A DNA stretch of 64,000 nt from Brienomyrus brachyistius (lineage: Eukaryota > Chordata > Actinopteri > Osteoglossiformes > Mormyridae). The DNA lies in assembly GCF_023856365.1 (NCBI RefSeq), contig NC_064542.1, forward strand, positions 22,663,838 to 22,727,837, given 5' to 3'. Made by a program: the position numbers and the translations under genes. Each line of letters begins with the position of its first letter. The stretch's first letter is position 1. Positions 10,686-22,135 of this stretch are shown here, one piece after another. The notes under the pieces are model-generated. The model worked only from the letters and a program-made list of their open reading frames with translations. It ran no database searches and was not told where the DNA came from.

Positions 10686-11620
10686 GGCTCCCCTGTCGCC
10701 CCTCTCACCCCAGTGACAGAAGTGCCTTCCAGAAAAAATCATATTAAGTAATGGATAATTGGACCACTGTTTCCATGGAGAACTCCAGCATTATGACATC
10801 ATTTCCTTTAGAATTAGAGGCTGTACTGCAAATAAGGCCTTTGTCCCTCTACCAGTGTGGTTATACAATGTTCTGCTCTAATGTCCCATCAGCCCACACT
10901 GAACTTCTAGGCGATAGCCCAACAGATGGCGTAGTAAGCATCTGCTAGAACAAATCCAGAACCTTTTTCCTGTGTGTGTTTTTTTTTTCTCAATGGAACC
11001 ACTGGATTTTTCAACAATACAGGGTGGTACCCCTATTCCCACCCCTCCTGGGTAGTTTGTTCTTCTTATAATTGTCATTTTCCTGGTGGAAGTAAGGAGG
11101 TGGGATAGCAGGACAACCAGACAATACCAAAACTGGAGCCTCTTAAGTTTGCCCGGGAAGCTACGAAAAGGTTTGGATTTCTTTGTATTACGCTAACGCT
11201 GTTGAAGCGGCCATGTACAGCGCTGAGGATTATGGGTCGCCGTCGCCAAGGGGCCTGCAGCAGCAGTGCTCACCGGTAACGAAAGGCATGTGAAAACTTA
11301 AAAACGAACAAAAAAACTGTAGTTTTTCAATTATTCCAGTAAATATTTATGTAAAGATTAACCATGTTAATATTGTTTTAAAATGAAAAGGTGGTTCCCT
11401 CAGGTGATGAGAGCTTATTAAGGCGACCCCCCCCCCCCCCCCTGCCCAACTCGTCCCCCCCCCTGCCCCCCAGCCCCCCATCATGTCAGGACGCTGAGCT
11501 CAAAGGGGAAAAGGGTAAAACAGCTGCTTGCCATGCAAGCGTATCTCTATTTATTTTGTAAAACTTCATTATTTGTATCTGTGGAACAGTTTGTAAAATA
11601 AAACACCCAATAACTGAGAT
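10686..11620 (+). other. slitrk4: slitrk4 3'UTR
   Basis: Sequence from the stop codon TAG (10683-10685) to just after the polyadenylation signal. It contains a T-run at 10979-10989, C-runs at about 11427-11442 and 11455-11477, and an AT-rich end. The exact cleavage site is not visible, and longer 3'UTR forms are possible. Confidence 0.55.
11597..11602 (+). terminator. slitrk4: Polyadenylation signal AATAAA
   Basis: A canonical AATAAA about 910 bp after the slitrk4 stop codon, within TTGTAAAATAAAACACC. It is the first canonical signal after the stop that I could find on the + strand. Cleavage would be expected some 15-30 bp later. The A-run at 11631-11640 is genomic. Confidence 0.6.
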
Positions 11621-14097
11621 GACAGTACAGAAAAAAAAAACACACAAAAACACTGGACTAGCTACAGCTACAAAAATCGTCAAATTATCGACAACCACTG
11701 TCAGCTGTCAATTTGTAGATCGGTTCACTTATTATTTAATGTATTTTTCTACGGAGGGTTATTTAAAAGCTGGTCAGCACTATTTAAATGCATCACGGAT
11801 ACAGAGGATGCGTGAGTGAGTTTTCGGATAGCCGTAGAAGATGCGATGCCCCTGCGTTGGGCCTTTTCTGAGCATACTGGCTTGGAGAGTCCGGTGCTGT
11901 CTGTTACCAAGTGGCGCCCTCTCTGGCAGCTTTCAGAATTACGTTGCACCAGGCGAGCCTCAATCAATTAGCACACTCTTATATCCCATAATAATTTGTA
12001 AAGGTTTCTTATTAATAATATGCAACCAAAATAAATGTGCATTATAGTGACACGATTCTGGACTGATGGCAGCAGAACCTTCCGGAAAGGAATGACAGAA
12101 GGTTGATTCTGCAGAGCCGTGGTCCGCGCTGGAGGGCACACAGACCGAGCTCTATGCTCAGTCACCCAACGTGTTCAGGATCTTATCACGCATCATGTGC
12201 AATATTAATACACGCAGTCACATCTGCTGAAACTGACATTGTGGGAATAGCTTCTGCTCTTTCCAGATGCTTCTATACACACTACATTTGGTTAAGTACT
12301 TATTTAAAAAGCTGTTAAGTTAAAGAGTGTTTGAAATGATCTCTTTTCTTTTCTTTTTGAAATACAAGTGAATAGAATGTAACTTGAAAAGCATAATAAA
12401 CATAACTGCTCTGAGTCAGGATTTATCTATTTTCCTCATTCTAACTATTCAGATTTTGACCATCAATTGAACCTCCTTCTTCCACTGTTTATTTTTCCTT
12501 TCCATTCTATACAATTTCATTTGTCGTTAGTCTTGCAGTACCCCTAATTAAAAAGGTCCCAAAATAATAATCTGGGGAAACTGGGGGGGCATTATGTTCA
12601 AATGTGATTTTGAATGATACCTTTAATACCAAACATAACGCAATTTCAGCTACTTTCATAAGTGCTCTGCTGGTGGTTATTCTGTTTTGATGTCAACAAT
12701 GATATGATTTACATGAAAATGGCTCCTGGTTTATCTCCATCGCTTATAATATAATGCCACAAACAGTGGCTGCTGCGTGGCTTAAGCGGGAAGTGGATCT
12801 GCCTTGTCTTACTGCCTGATCCAATCAGCGCACCCCGCCTTGCCGCTTCCTCGGAGCCCTAAAGCCTGAATGTATCTCTGATCCTAGTTCTGGCTGCTTG
12901 CGCTGGGCCAGTTTGGGTCTGGGTAAAAGACACGGGGGTCTCAGAGGGTTTTATCAATGCCATGTGCTGTCCAGCCTGCATTTATTCCTGGTGGGGGGTG
13001 GTGAGGTTATGGGGTTCTGTCGGCCATTTGGGATTTTTTGCTGTGTGTGAACTGCAGGTGATTGCTGTGTGTGTGTGGTTTAACCCGTTCCCTTTTGGAT
13101 TTTAACTGGACGACCCCCTTACCGAGTCTACTGCTGCCTCTCGCCCATGATTTATTAAGGTTTTTAGCTTGACGTGGCAAAAATACATTCCGATACCAAG
13201 CAGTATATTTGTTTAGAGTAATCATTTTGTGTTTCCCTTTGATTAATGATCATTAATAGTGAATTACCTCTTCACCACTGCAGATTCCTTGGTCGCGCCC
13301 CGAATGCCTTTCCAGTGCCATAACAGTGCCATCCCAAAGGGGGCGCTAGAGGTACAGTCAGGGCTTGGCATTCACACCCAGCCGGCTTAAGAATTTCGCG
13401 AGTGTAAATCACAAGCGCACGCTGGGCTTATTTAACCAATCGGGGCGGCTGTCGCATGAGCCGGTTTAAACCCTCACAGACGGTGTGTGAGCCCAGACGA
13501 GAACCAGCAAAGGGTACCGTCACACAAACCCGGTCCAGCAGAGATCCTTCCGATAGCCCTGGAAACGCACCTCCCTCATGTTTGAGATCTGGTGGCCCTT
13601 TGGCTTTGGGTCGTGTGCCATTCTGTGACCCTGTATGTTCCTTTGCTCATCTTTTACAGCCTCATCCCTCCCCTGAATAATACTATCATCTCGAGATGGT
13701 ATCTGTGTGCCGGGTGATTCTGTCTCATACTGGGACCTGTTTTCGCTTGACCTTTAACGGCATTCGTATTCAGGCAGGCTGCATAATGTACACTCCTCTC
13801 CGGGGTTGGCTGTGTGAGGCGGGAAAGCTGCACGGCAGGGCCGGGAATGCCGAGAATCCTGTGGTTTAGGACACTGGCCGTACGTCCGTGACTCGTTGTG
13901 CTAACTGAAGTCATGTCCACGAGGGAGGGAGGCTGGTGTACCGGCATGAAGACCACAGTCATGGTAAACGTTGGTTATAATTCCGGACAGAGATTTTTTT
14001 TGAGGAGCTGATGTCTTCACCCATAAAGTCAGCATATAATAACAAACATCTTTGGGGGGGAAAAATATTACCCCCACCAGCTCCTGTGCCCTCCCCA
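11621..14097. other. Unique intergenic sequence downstream of slitrk4
   Basis: No gene recognised on either strand. The segment at about 12300-12760 is AT-rich. From about 13260 onward the sequence is mixed, with several short open frames but no domain. Confidence 0.5.
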
Positions 14098-14113
14098 CCC
14101 CCCCCCCCCCCCC
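14098..14113. repeat. Poly-C tract
   Basis: An uninterrupted C run of 16 bases. Confidence 0.9.
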
Positions 14114-14431
14114 AGAGCTAGCGACATAGATGCTAAATTTATGACGAGTGTGTGCCAAGTGGGACCCCAGGATGCGTCAGGTCAGTCTCCATCCTGAGAG
14201 TTCAGGAACATGGAGCCCCCCCCCCTCCTTGGCCGTTAAGGTGTGAGCCCTGCCTGATGTATCATCAGCTGCGAGGCGTGTGGTGTTTCTGCTCCGGGAG
14301 TGCTGTTTACTCGCTATGAAAATAAGTGTGAAAGGCAGCTGCAGCTGATTCATATTAGATGATTGGAAGGGGATTTGGAAAGAGACCAGGGCCTTGCATT
14401 GGGAAGCGAGAGAGAAAGACTCCATGAAGAT

Positions 14432-14705
14432 GTGGCGGGGCAAGGCAGGGTGGGCGGGACAAGGGAGGCTGGGCGGGGCAAGACAGGGTGGGCGGGGCAA
14501 GGCAGGGTGGGCGGGACAAAGGAGGCTGGGCGGGGCAAGACAGGGTGGGCGGGGCAAGGCAGGGTGGGCGGGACAAGGGAGGCTGGGCGGGGCAAGACTG
14601 GGTGGGCGGGGCAAGGCAGGGTGGGTGGGACAAGGGAGGCTGGGCGGGGCAAGACAGGGTGGGCGGGGCAAGACAGGGTGGGTGGGACAAGAGTGGCTGG
14701 GGCAG
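14432..14705. repeat. 57-bp minisatellite of three 19-bp GC-box-like subunits
   Basis: About 14 tandem subunits of 19 bp, such as GGGCGGGGCAAGACAGGGT and GGGCGGGACAAGGGAGGCT, in a fixed order of three, so the full period is 57 bp (nearly five copies). Most subunits carry GGGCGGGGC, which matches the Sp1/KLF GC-box consensus. Long open frames on both strands arise because 57 is a multiple of 3, so they are not called as genes. Confidence 0.95.
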
Positions 14706-15177
14706 GGGCCACTTTGCTTTAACTCCCCAGCAGTAAATAGTATTAAGCTTAAAAATGTGCACTCACCTTGGCTCACTAAAATCGTTATTGAGGAAAAAAA
14801 TACTGAAAAAAATGATCAGCTAACTTTAGTCTGTTTTATAGTAGCTATATACATATTTCATTTAACATTTATTTATTTCACAGATGGCTTGGCCCAAAGC
14901 AGAACAGAATCAGAGAGCAGGATCAGCCGGTCCCTGCAGCAGTTTGGGATGAGGACCTTTCTCAAGGGCCCAGCGCTGATATGATTACTCTGCTGGCCAC
15001 GGGATCTGAGCCCGAAACCTTCTGGATGTGGGGACAGATTCCTACCCCACTAAGCAACTCACCTCCCTCCCCAAATACTGGGGAATTTGATTTATTTTTA
15101 TGTCATTTAGAGGCACCACTCTCTGTTGGGGCCCGGTTCAGGGGCTTGATGCTTCCCATCATGGTGCAATCTGTATT
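14706..15177. other. Unique intergenic sequence
   Basis: No gene or repeat recognised. It is AT-rich at 14800-14880. Confidence 0.45.
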
Positions 15178-15755
15178 TTTAAGTCAGAGTCAGAGAGTTT
15201 TATTGTCAGTTCCTTTACATGTACTAGCCATATAAAGGTATCGAGATTACGTTTCTCACTATCCCTTGCGTACGATAGACAAACAATACAGGACGGGACG
15301 AACCATAAAGTGCACAGAACAAAAACATAACAACAACGTAACCTGTGTGTATAACAATTTTTTTTTTTGCAGTATGTAATCAGGGAACAACATGTAAAGT
15401 GCATGTGAATTCAACTTGAGGAGACTTAAAGTCAGGGTCTGGCAGCAATGAGTGCAAAGTCAATAGCAGCATTGATAGATAAAAATAAAAATAGCAGCAG
15501 GTTGTGCAATTTCCATATATGAGGATAGTCTTGCTATTTTTGTGAGTCAGAGGATACAGGGTCCGAATTGTTTACTGTGGGGCTGGAAAGAAGAGGAGTT
15601 CAACATCCTGATGGCTTGGATGGAAGGATCTGGAAAGAAATTAGGCAGTAAACTCTGCAGGGAGGGTCAGTAGCGTCTCCCCCACAATGTCATTGTCCTG
15701 ACAATGCTTGAGCGCTGATATGCTGCTAATTGTCTCCCCTTACTCAGAGTGTCCG
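15178..15755 (-). mobile_element. L2-like LINE 3' fragment
   Basis: Read on the minus strand, the element ends in GACAATAAAACTCTCTGACT with a short repeated CTCTGACT tail, typical of L2-clade retrotransposons, which lack a poly-A tail. Its inner end still encodes a decayed reverse-transcriptase C-terminus: SIQAIRMLNS can be read at about 15590-15640 (minus). It is 5'-truncated and the rest of the RT is missing. Confidence 0.75.
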
Positions 15756-16410
15756 GTTCCACCTCTGTCTAGGGCCGCTTCTTCCAATGGTGGAAATGGC
15801 ACCAGCATTCTTTCGTGTCAGGAATGTGTGCCCCCCCCGCATTCCCCAGTTGCCATCCATACCACCTTTTATGTTTCTTTTTAATTCTGCCTGTTGAGAA
15901 GGAGGTTGGACAAATTTTAAAGGGTTGTGGGCGTTGAGGGAAGGAATTCATATAATCTACGCCGCCGACCCTCTTTTGACAGAATAAAAGTGAGTGTTTT
16001 GATGTTTAAAAAGATAACATGTAGTGATTTATCAGCGCTGACTAGCAGCTCGTGGCTGGCGAACAGCTGGGTCTGTCTGAGCTGCTCCTTAGGGCTGCCT
16101 GCCCAAGTGCCTGCATGACTTTCTGCGTGGTTTTGGAGAGAATCCAGGTTATCTGGGAACATGGGGTCAACCGGTCAAATTCCTGCTGAGTGTGGGATAT
16201 GAGGCTCGGAAATGTAGGATTAGACACCTGACATCCTGTTTGGATGGGCCGCCGCCTTTCTGCGTGCGGAAGCGTGAAATCGGTCCCATCATGTCATGTT
16301 TTATGCATGTCCTGTCAGAAGATGGGTTTGTCCATGCTGTTAGGGGGGCTCACGCTGCCCGGGGGGAGGGAGGGGAGGCCGTCTTTTATCTGTCATAGGG
16401 GGACAGAGGG
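15756..16410. other. Unique intergenic sequence
   Basis: No gene recognised. C-rich run at 15832-15838. The segment ends where the 30-bp array begins. Confidence 0.45.
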
Positions 16411-17775
16411 TGGCTCTGCCTGTTGCTGACCGCGACCACATGGCTCTGCCTGTTGTGAGCATGACCGCAGCACTCTTCCTGGTGCTGACCATAACCACAT
16501 GGCTCTGCTTGTTGCTGACCGTGACCTCATGGTTCTGTCTGTCACTGACCGTGATCACATAGCCCTGCCTTTCGCTGACTGTGACTGCATGGCTCTGCCT
16601 GTTGTTGACCATGACCACAGCACTTTTCCTGTTGCTGACCATGACCACACGGCTCTGCTTGTTGCTGACCGTGAGCACATAGCCTTGCCTATTGTTGACC
16701 GTGACCACATGGCACTGCTTGTTGCTGACTGTGACCTCATGATTCTGCCTGTCACTGACCGTGATCACATAGCCCTGCCTGTCGCTGACCATGACCACAC
16801 GGCTCTGCTTGTTGCTGACCGTGACCACATTGCCCTGCCTGTCGCTGACCATATCGCATGACTCTGCCTGTCGCTGACCATAACCACATGGCTCTGCTTG
16901 TTGCTGACCGTGACCACATAGCCTTGTCTATTGCTGACCGTGACCACATGGCACTTCTTGTCGCTGACTGTGACCTCATGGTTCTGCCTGTCACTGACCG
17001 TGATCACATAGCCCTGCCTGTCGCTGACCATGACCACACGGCTCTGCTTGTTGCTGACCGTGACCACATAGCCCTGCCTGTCGCTGACCATAACCACACG
17101 GCTCTGCTTGTTGCTGACCGTGACCACATAGCCTTGTCTATTGCTGACCGTGACCACATGGCACTTCTTGTCGCTGACTGTGACCTCATGGTTCTGCCTG
17201 TCACTGACCGTGATCACATAGCCCTGCCTGTCGCTGACCATGACCACACGGCTCTGCTTATTGCTGACCGTGACTACAGTAGCCCTGCCTGTCGCTGACC
17301 ATGACTACAGTAGCCCTGCCTGTCGCTGACCATGACCACATAGCACTGCTTGTTGCTGACTGTGACTTCGTGGTTCTGCCTGTCACTGACTGTGACCTTA
17401 TGGTTCTGCCTGTCACTGACCGTGACCACACCAGTCTGCCTGTTGCTGACCGTGACCATGGCAATGTGGTTTTGTTTTTTTTTGTTTTTTGCCTTCAAAA
17501 GTGACATTGTGGCTCTTACTCTTATTGACAGTGATCAGAACCTTGTGGGTCTGCTTGTTGTTGACCATGACTGTAACAGTGTGGTTCCATTTGCTATTGA
17601 CCGTGATTATGTGCTTGTTCTTGCTGTTGACCGTCATCATATGCATGTACTTTTTGTTGACCTTGACCCTGACTATGCTGATCTGCTTGAAGTTGACTAC
17701 GACTGCTCAGCTTTTCTTGCTGTTGACAGTGTCAATGTAACTCTGCTGTCAACCGACTGCAACCGAGTTTGCTGA
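16411..17775. repeat. 30-bp minisatellite with higher-order repeats
   Basis: Unit of 30 bp, for example GCTCTGCCTGTTGCTGACC followed by GTGACCACATG. The array is regular from 16411 to about 17460 (about 35 units), is interrupted by a T-rich stretch, and then continues in a strongly diverged form to about 17775. Variant units recur in blocks: the GGTTCTG variant lies at 16531, 16741, 16981 and 17191, that is 210, 240 and 210 bp apart. Because 30 is a multiple of 3, frames on both strands stay open and encode decapeptide repeats such as LPVADHDHTA. There is no start context, splice evidence or known domain, so no protein is called. Confidence 0.95.
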
Positions 17776-19282
17776 CCTGGTTAACCTCAGGGTCTTTTCC
17801 CTTCAGGAACAAACACGGTCGTCGGTTTGCTGTGGCAGGAGATGCCAGTCGGGTCTCCTAAGACAAACATACCTCAGCAGGAAGATTGCATGATTATTTT
17901 TGGACGTTAGCTTGACACCATTACAAACCCACACTCTTAATGATTAAAAGTCGCTTGTAACAGACAAGAAACAGCAGCACTGTAGTGCTATGTTCTGGTG
18001 TCGAATTATAATGTTATGGTGTGTGTGTGGGGGATGTGGTGGGGGCGCAGTAATTCTCAGCCCCCGCGATAAGCCCTCATTATTATAAGTAGCGTCAAAG
18101 CTTGCTTGGGAGTGCATCGTCTTTCAGGTTTAGCTTTAATTACACCCGACCCACGTGCTCATTCCTGTGCACTTCGCTCAGCGTTGCCCCTGTGGCTGAT
18201 AAATTGTGTCTCTCCCGCATCCCGGGAGAGAGGCAGCATTCCGCCTCCGTTCGGTTGCGTACGACTGCCTTTGTGTGCCTGTCGGATTAGCCACGCTTCC
18301 TCCCCCGAGTCACCGAGAGCTGTGGACGAGCCGTGACGCTCCCAGCTCGTTCCAAGTTGGCCGGCTAGGTCCGGGCCCTGTTTCTGCGCCCACTGGCCAC
18401 CGCCGTTCTTCATGGGCTTGCGCAGGACCTGTAAGGGATGCAGCGGATATCACAGGCTGTTCAGCACCTGGAAAGGTTACCTGGAAACCGAGGCTGTTTT
18501 AGTGGAGACAATTTATCACCGTGTTCTGCTCGTAAATAGGCTCGTTTTAAACTTTGAAAGTCACATTGGGGGAATTTCCTGCTAAGAAACTATGACTGGT
18601 TACCATGGAGACTTCTGGGCAACTCTGGTGGTATAGAGGTGCTCGACTAACTTAACCAGAGAAGTCAAGAAACCAGCTACGACATAAAGGGTCCTTTAAG
18701 GATAAAAAAACCTCCACAGGGAGAGTGACTTCAAGGACCCAGATTCATGAACCGTAATTCAAGACAGAGTTTCATTTGCTCATTCACCCGCTTGACTTAA
18801 TCGTTCTATGCAGTTACCACATTTGTAAAGCATTACCTGGGTGTGGGGCTGGTGATCATTATTTCGGAAATATAACCACCCGTGGGATGACTCCGCCTAA
18901 CACAGCTCACAACCGTGTTTGTGGTTCTGCGTCGCCATGCAGCATCCGTTCACATAAACGGCGTGTGCAGAACCCCCAGAGAGAGAGGACCAGTAAGCGC
19001 CGCCATTTGTAATGTATATTTTATGTATGTTTACTTGTTTATTTAATCATATGCTTGTGGAAATGAGTCACTTGGGTATGACGTCAGTCGAATGCGGTCG
19101 AATGCGGTCGAAAGTGGCCCTCTGCAATGCGTCCAGGCTGTGGAAACGCCGCTGTTGTTCTATGTCCGCTTTCCAGGCTCCGAGAGGAAATCGACAAGGC
19201 AGTTATGATTATGGTTTACGGGGGAGGGTGGGGGTTGGGGAAGTCGGGAGCGTGATGTGTTTTAGGGGTTTATGCTGCTAAA
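17776..19282. other. Unique intergenic sequence
   Basis: No gene recognised. There is a small direct duplication of GTCGAATGCG at about 19087-19110 and a GT-rich stretch at about 18015-18050. Confidence 0.45.
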
Positions 19283-19965
19283 AACATAGTATCATGTAGC
19301 TAACATACTAAACGCACAGTATCATGTAGCTAACATGCTAAACGCACAGCACAATGTGGCTAACACGCGAAACACAGAGCACTGTGTAGCCAAAGCACTA
19401 AATTCTCAGCATCACATAACTAATGTACGAAATGCTCAGCACAGTATAAATAATGGGATAAATGCACAGCGCAGTGTAGTTTATGTATGAAATGTACAGC
19501 ACAGTATAAATAACGGGATAAATGAACAGCACAACGTAACTAACGTACAAAATGTACAGCACAGTATAAATAACGGGATTAATGAACAGTACAGTGTAAC
19601 TAACAAACAAAACGCACAGGAATGTGTAACTAAAGTGCTACATGCATGGCACCACATAACTAAAGTGCTACATGCATGGCACCATATAACTAAAGTGCTA
19701 AATGCATGGCACCATATAACTAAAGTGCTAAATGCATGGCACCATATAACTAAAATGCTACATGTACGGCACCACATAACTAAAGTGCTACATTCATGGC
19801 ACCACATACCTAATGTGCTACATGCATGTCACCATATAACTAAAGTGCTACATGCATGGCACCACATAACTAAAGTGCTACATGCATGGCACCACATAAC
19901 TAAAGTGCTACATGCAAAGTAATGCTTGACTAACGTGCTAAAAACCTAACATAGTGTAACTCGCA
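19283..19965. repeat. 30-bp minisatellite (ATGCATGGC type)
   Basis: About 22 units of 30 bp. The right part (about 19625-19915) is homogeneous, with TAAAGTGCTACATGCATGGC then ACCACATAAC. The left part (19283-19620) is diverged, with CTAACATGCTAAACGCACAGC-like units. The unit is unrelated to that of the 16.4-kb array. Open frames on both strands are by-products of a unit length divisible by 3. Confidence 0.94.
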
Positions 19966-21837
19966 ATCTAAATGAGGAAGGTTAGCTTGTGGCGCAAACT
20001 CACTGCTGTCCAGGAACGTCCAGCAGAGAGAACCACGACCTAGCAGCACAAGTCCGATTTTTGACACTCTGGTGGCAGTCGCTGTGTCGTGCCCCTGCAT
20101 TGCAGACTCCTCTGCCCAAAGAAAATGGCCATTCCTGCAGTTTCCCATGCATGGGCTCCCCGTGTACTACTGGATATTTTTACCAAAGTAAGTCAGGTTA
20201 GGTACCCGCCTCAAGGGTACAACAGCATCGCCCCCCCCTAAATGAGGTACCTTTTTTAGGAATAGTCCAGCTCATCAGTGACACCCATCCCCCCCACATA
20301 TTCGGACCAAGCGAAAGCTTCCAGATGTATGTATGGTTAAAAATGAGAATGGCAGATTTCAGCTACGGGATGTGTGTCAGCAAAGAGGAGGAGGGAAGCG
20401 ACAGGTGCACTCTGCTTCGAGATCCTACACACCCCCCTCCCCACAAAGGTGCCCAGGTAAAAATATTGCCCCATTTTGCCTAACTGTAAATACATAATTA
20501 GCAGTGTGCCGGAGGTGGCAGTTTCACCTATAAATCGTCCCTGGTTAATATCCCTGTGGGTCATGCAGCTGCTCCACATGTGTCAGGAGGAGGAAAACGA
20601 AAGGCTTCGTCATGACGCCTCACCTTAAAATCCCCCCCCAAAAGAGCCCTTTAGCTCACTAGCCGGTGGGGTGGGGGGGCAGAGCCCCTAATCAGTTTGA
20701 TGGCACTTTAGTGAGGTGACTGTGTCACTTCCTCCTCCGCCAGGGCTTGCCGTCAGGTCCGGGACCTCGGGAATCTCAGATCTCATTTATGGAAAAGTAA
20801 TGGGGGGTGGGGACGTTGGTTAATAAAACTGTGCAAATATTAAAGGCGCTGGGAGGACTGAGGTGGAGGCGGGGGTAGTGCAAATCCGCACTGACCATCA
20901 TTCCTTCATTAGTTCCAGTGACGTGAGCCTGATCCAGTTGGGGACCGCTGTGTCTCCATTTTCCCAACCTCATTTATTTGTCCAGGGTATTCCGGGCTGG
21001 AATATCACCGTCCCTCAGTGGAAAAAAAAATACCATCCTTCTGAAATACCTGTAGTGACACTTCTATTAAAAGCGGAAACGAGTGGTTGACCGGGAGGGC
21101 AGTCTTGAATTTGACCTCCCTGAATCGACTCCGCGTTCCCCTACGTCGCTTTCGACATTCCGGCACTCCCATGGAGCAGCATTACCGCGATAATGTTTCC
21201 ACATATCCGTGTTGCTTAATTAACCCGGGGCAAGTTGTACTGTAAGCAGCTGGCCTGAGCTATAAATACCCCGCAGAGTGTGTGAGGGATTTTGGGGAGA
21301 AAAGGCTTTTATACTGTACTGAAGGTGGACAAGATCTCTCTTGGGAGCTATAAGCTGCAACTTGTCTGTCCGGGCCCATAACAGACAGCTGTGCGTGTTC
21401 TTGACTGGAGCTGTCAAACTGGCCTCGTTGGACGTCAGAAAATGCAGATTATGGACAGTGCTCACCACAGACTGGCAGTTCAGGAGTCCTCGAGTATCTC
21501 GGTGTGTGGATTTTGATGTTCAACCAGCAGGTCTCCTGATAAATCACATCCGATTATTTTGTCTTTCAAAATTACATCAATTATTTACAGGGATACGGCG
21601 CTCTGAAACAGCGCTTAAATCCTGTGGAGGTAATTCACCCTGCCTTCTGGAATCTAATCGGTTCCCTGAGCAAGTTCACCATGGGTCATGTATTAGGGAT
21701 TGTGGATATGTGTCCAAACAAGAGAGAGATGTACCTTCAGATACCCATCATGCAACAGTCACTAAAAGAATGTCGCTATTTAATCATTATCGTACCTATC
21801 GTATTTCCTGTAATAATAGAATGATGTCTCTGTCAGC
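19966..21837. other. Unique intergenic sequence with a small SINE scrap
   Basis: No gene recognised. A minus-strand SINE 3'-part fragment lies at about 20192-20240 (GGTACCCGCCTCAAGGGTAC then AACAGC). An open frame of 172 codons at 21341-21859 has no domain and runs into the dispersed repeat at 21838, so it is treated as chance. Confidence 0.45.
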
Positions 21838-22135
21838 AGCACTGAGTCCTACTGGTTGAGGGTTCGATCACAGCCCTGGCACTGTGCGGATGTTGCACGT
21901 GGACCTTATTCGTGTGGGATTCCTTTGAGTGCTCTGGTTTCCTCCCAAAGACTGCAGACACACTCTTCACAGGGATCGGTGTCTCTAAATCGCCCCTTGG
22001 TTCGATTGCGAGAGCGTTCTCTGATGCACTGACATCTCATCCAGGGTGTCCCTTGCCTCCTGCCTTCGTGGGATAGGCTCCACGATCGCCATGGCCCGCG
22101 AAAGGGACTCGTGCTTCTGGGAAATGAATGAATTA
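21838..22135 (+). repeat. Dispersed fish repeat, copy 1
   Basis: Contains the string of phrases typical of a widespread fish interspersed repeat: a GGTTCGATCAC start, CTCTGGTTTCCTCCCAAAG, ACTGCAGACACACTC, GGTGTCTCTAAATCGCCC, CATCCAGGGTGTCCCTTGCC, GGGATAGGCTCCA and a GAATGAATGAAT end. No coding capacity. Further copies are at 32905-33800 (split), 42911-43110, 51385-51595 and 61145-61400. I know the pattern but do not assign a family name. Confidence 0.8.

Noticed and set aside
14177..14984. Proline/cysteine-rich and glycine-rich frames up to 199 codons
   Set aside because: Products of the 57-bp GC-rich minisatellite, open in several frames at once.
16340..17507. Several long open frames on both strands, up to 170 codons
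   Set aside because: They are translations of a 30-bp minisatellite. The unit is a multiple of 3, which keeps frames open without selection.
21341..21859. Open frame of 172 codons on the + strand
   Set aside because: No domain, and its end runs into a dispersed repeat.
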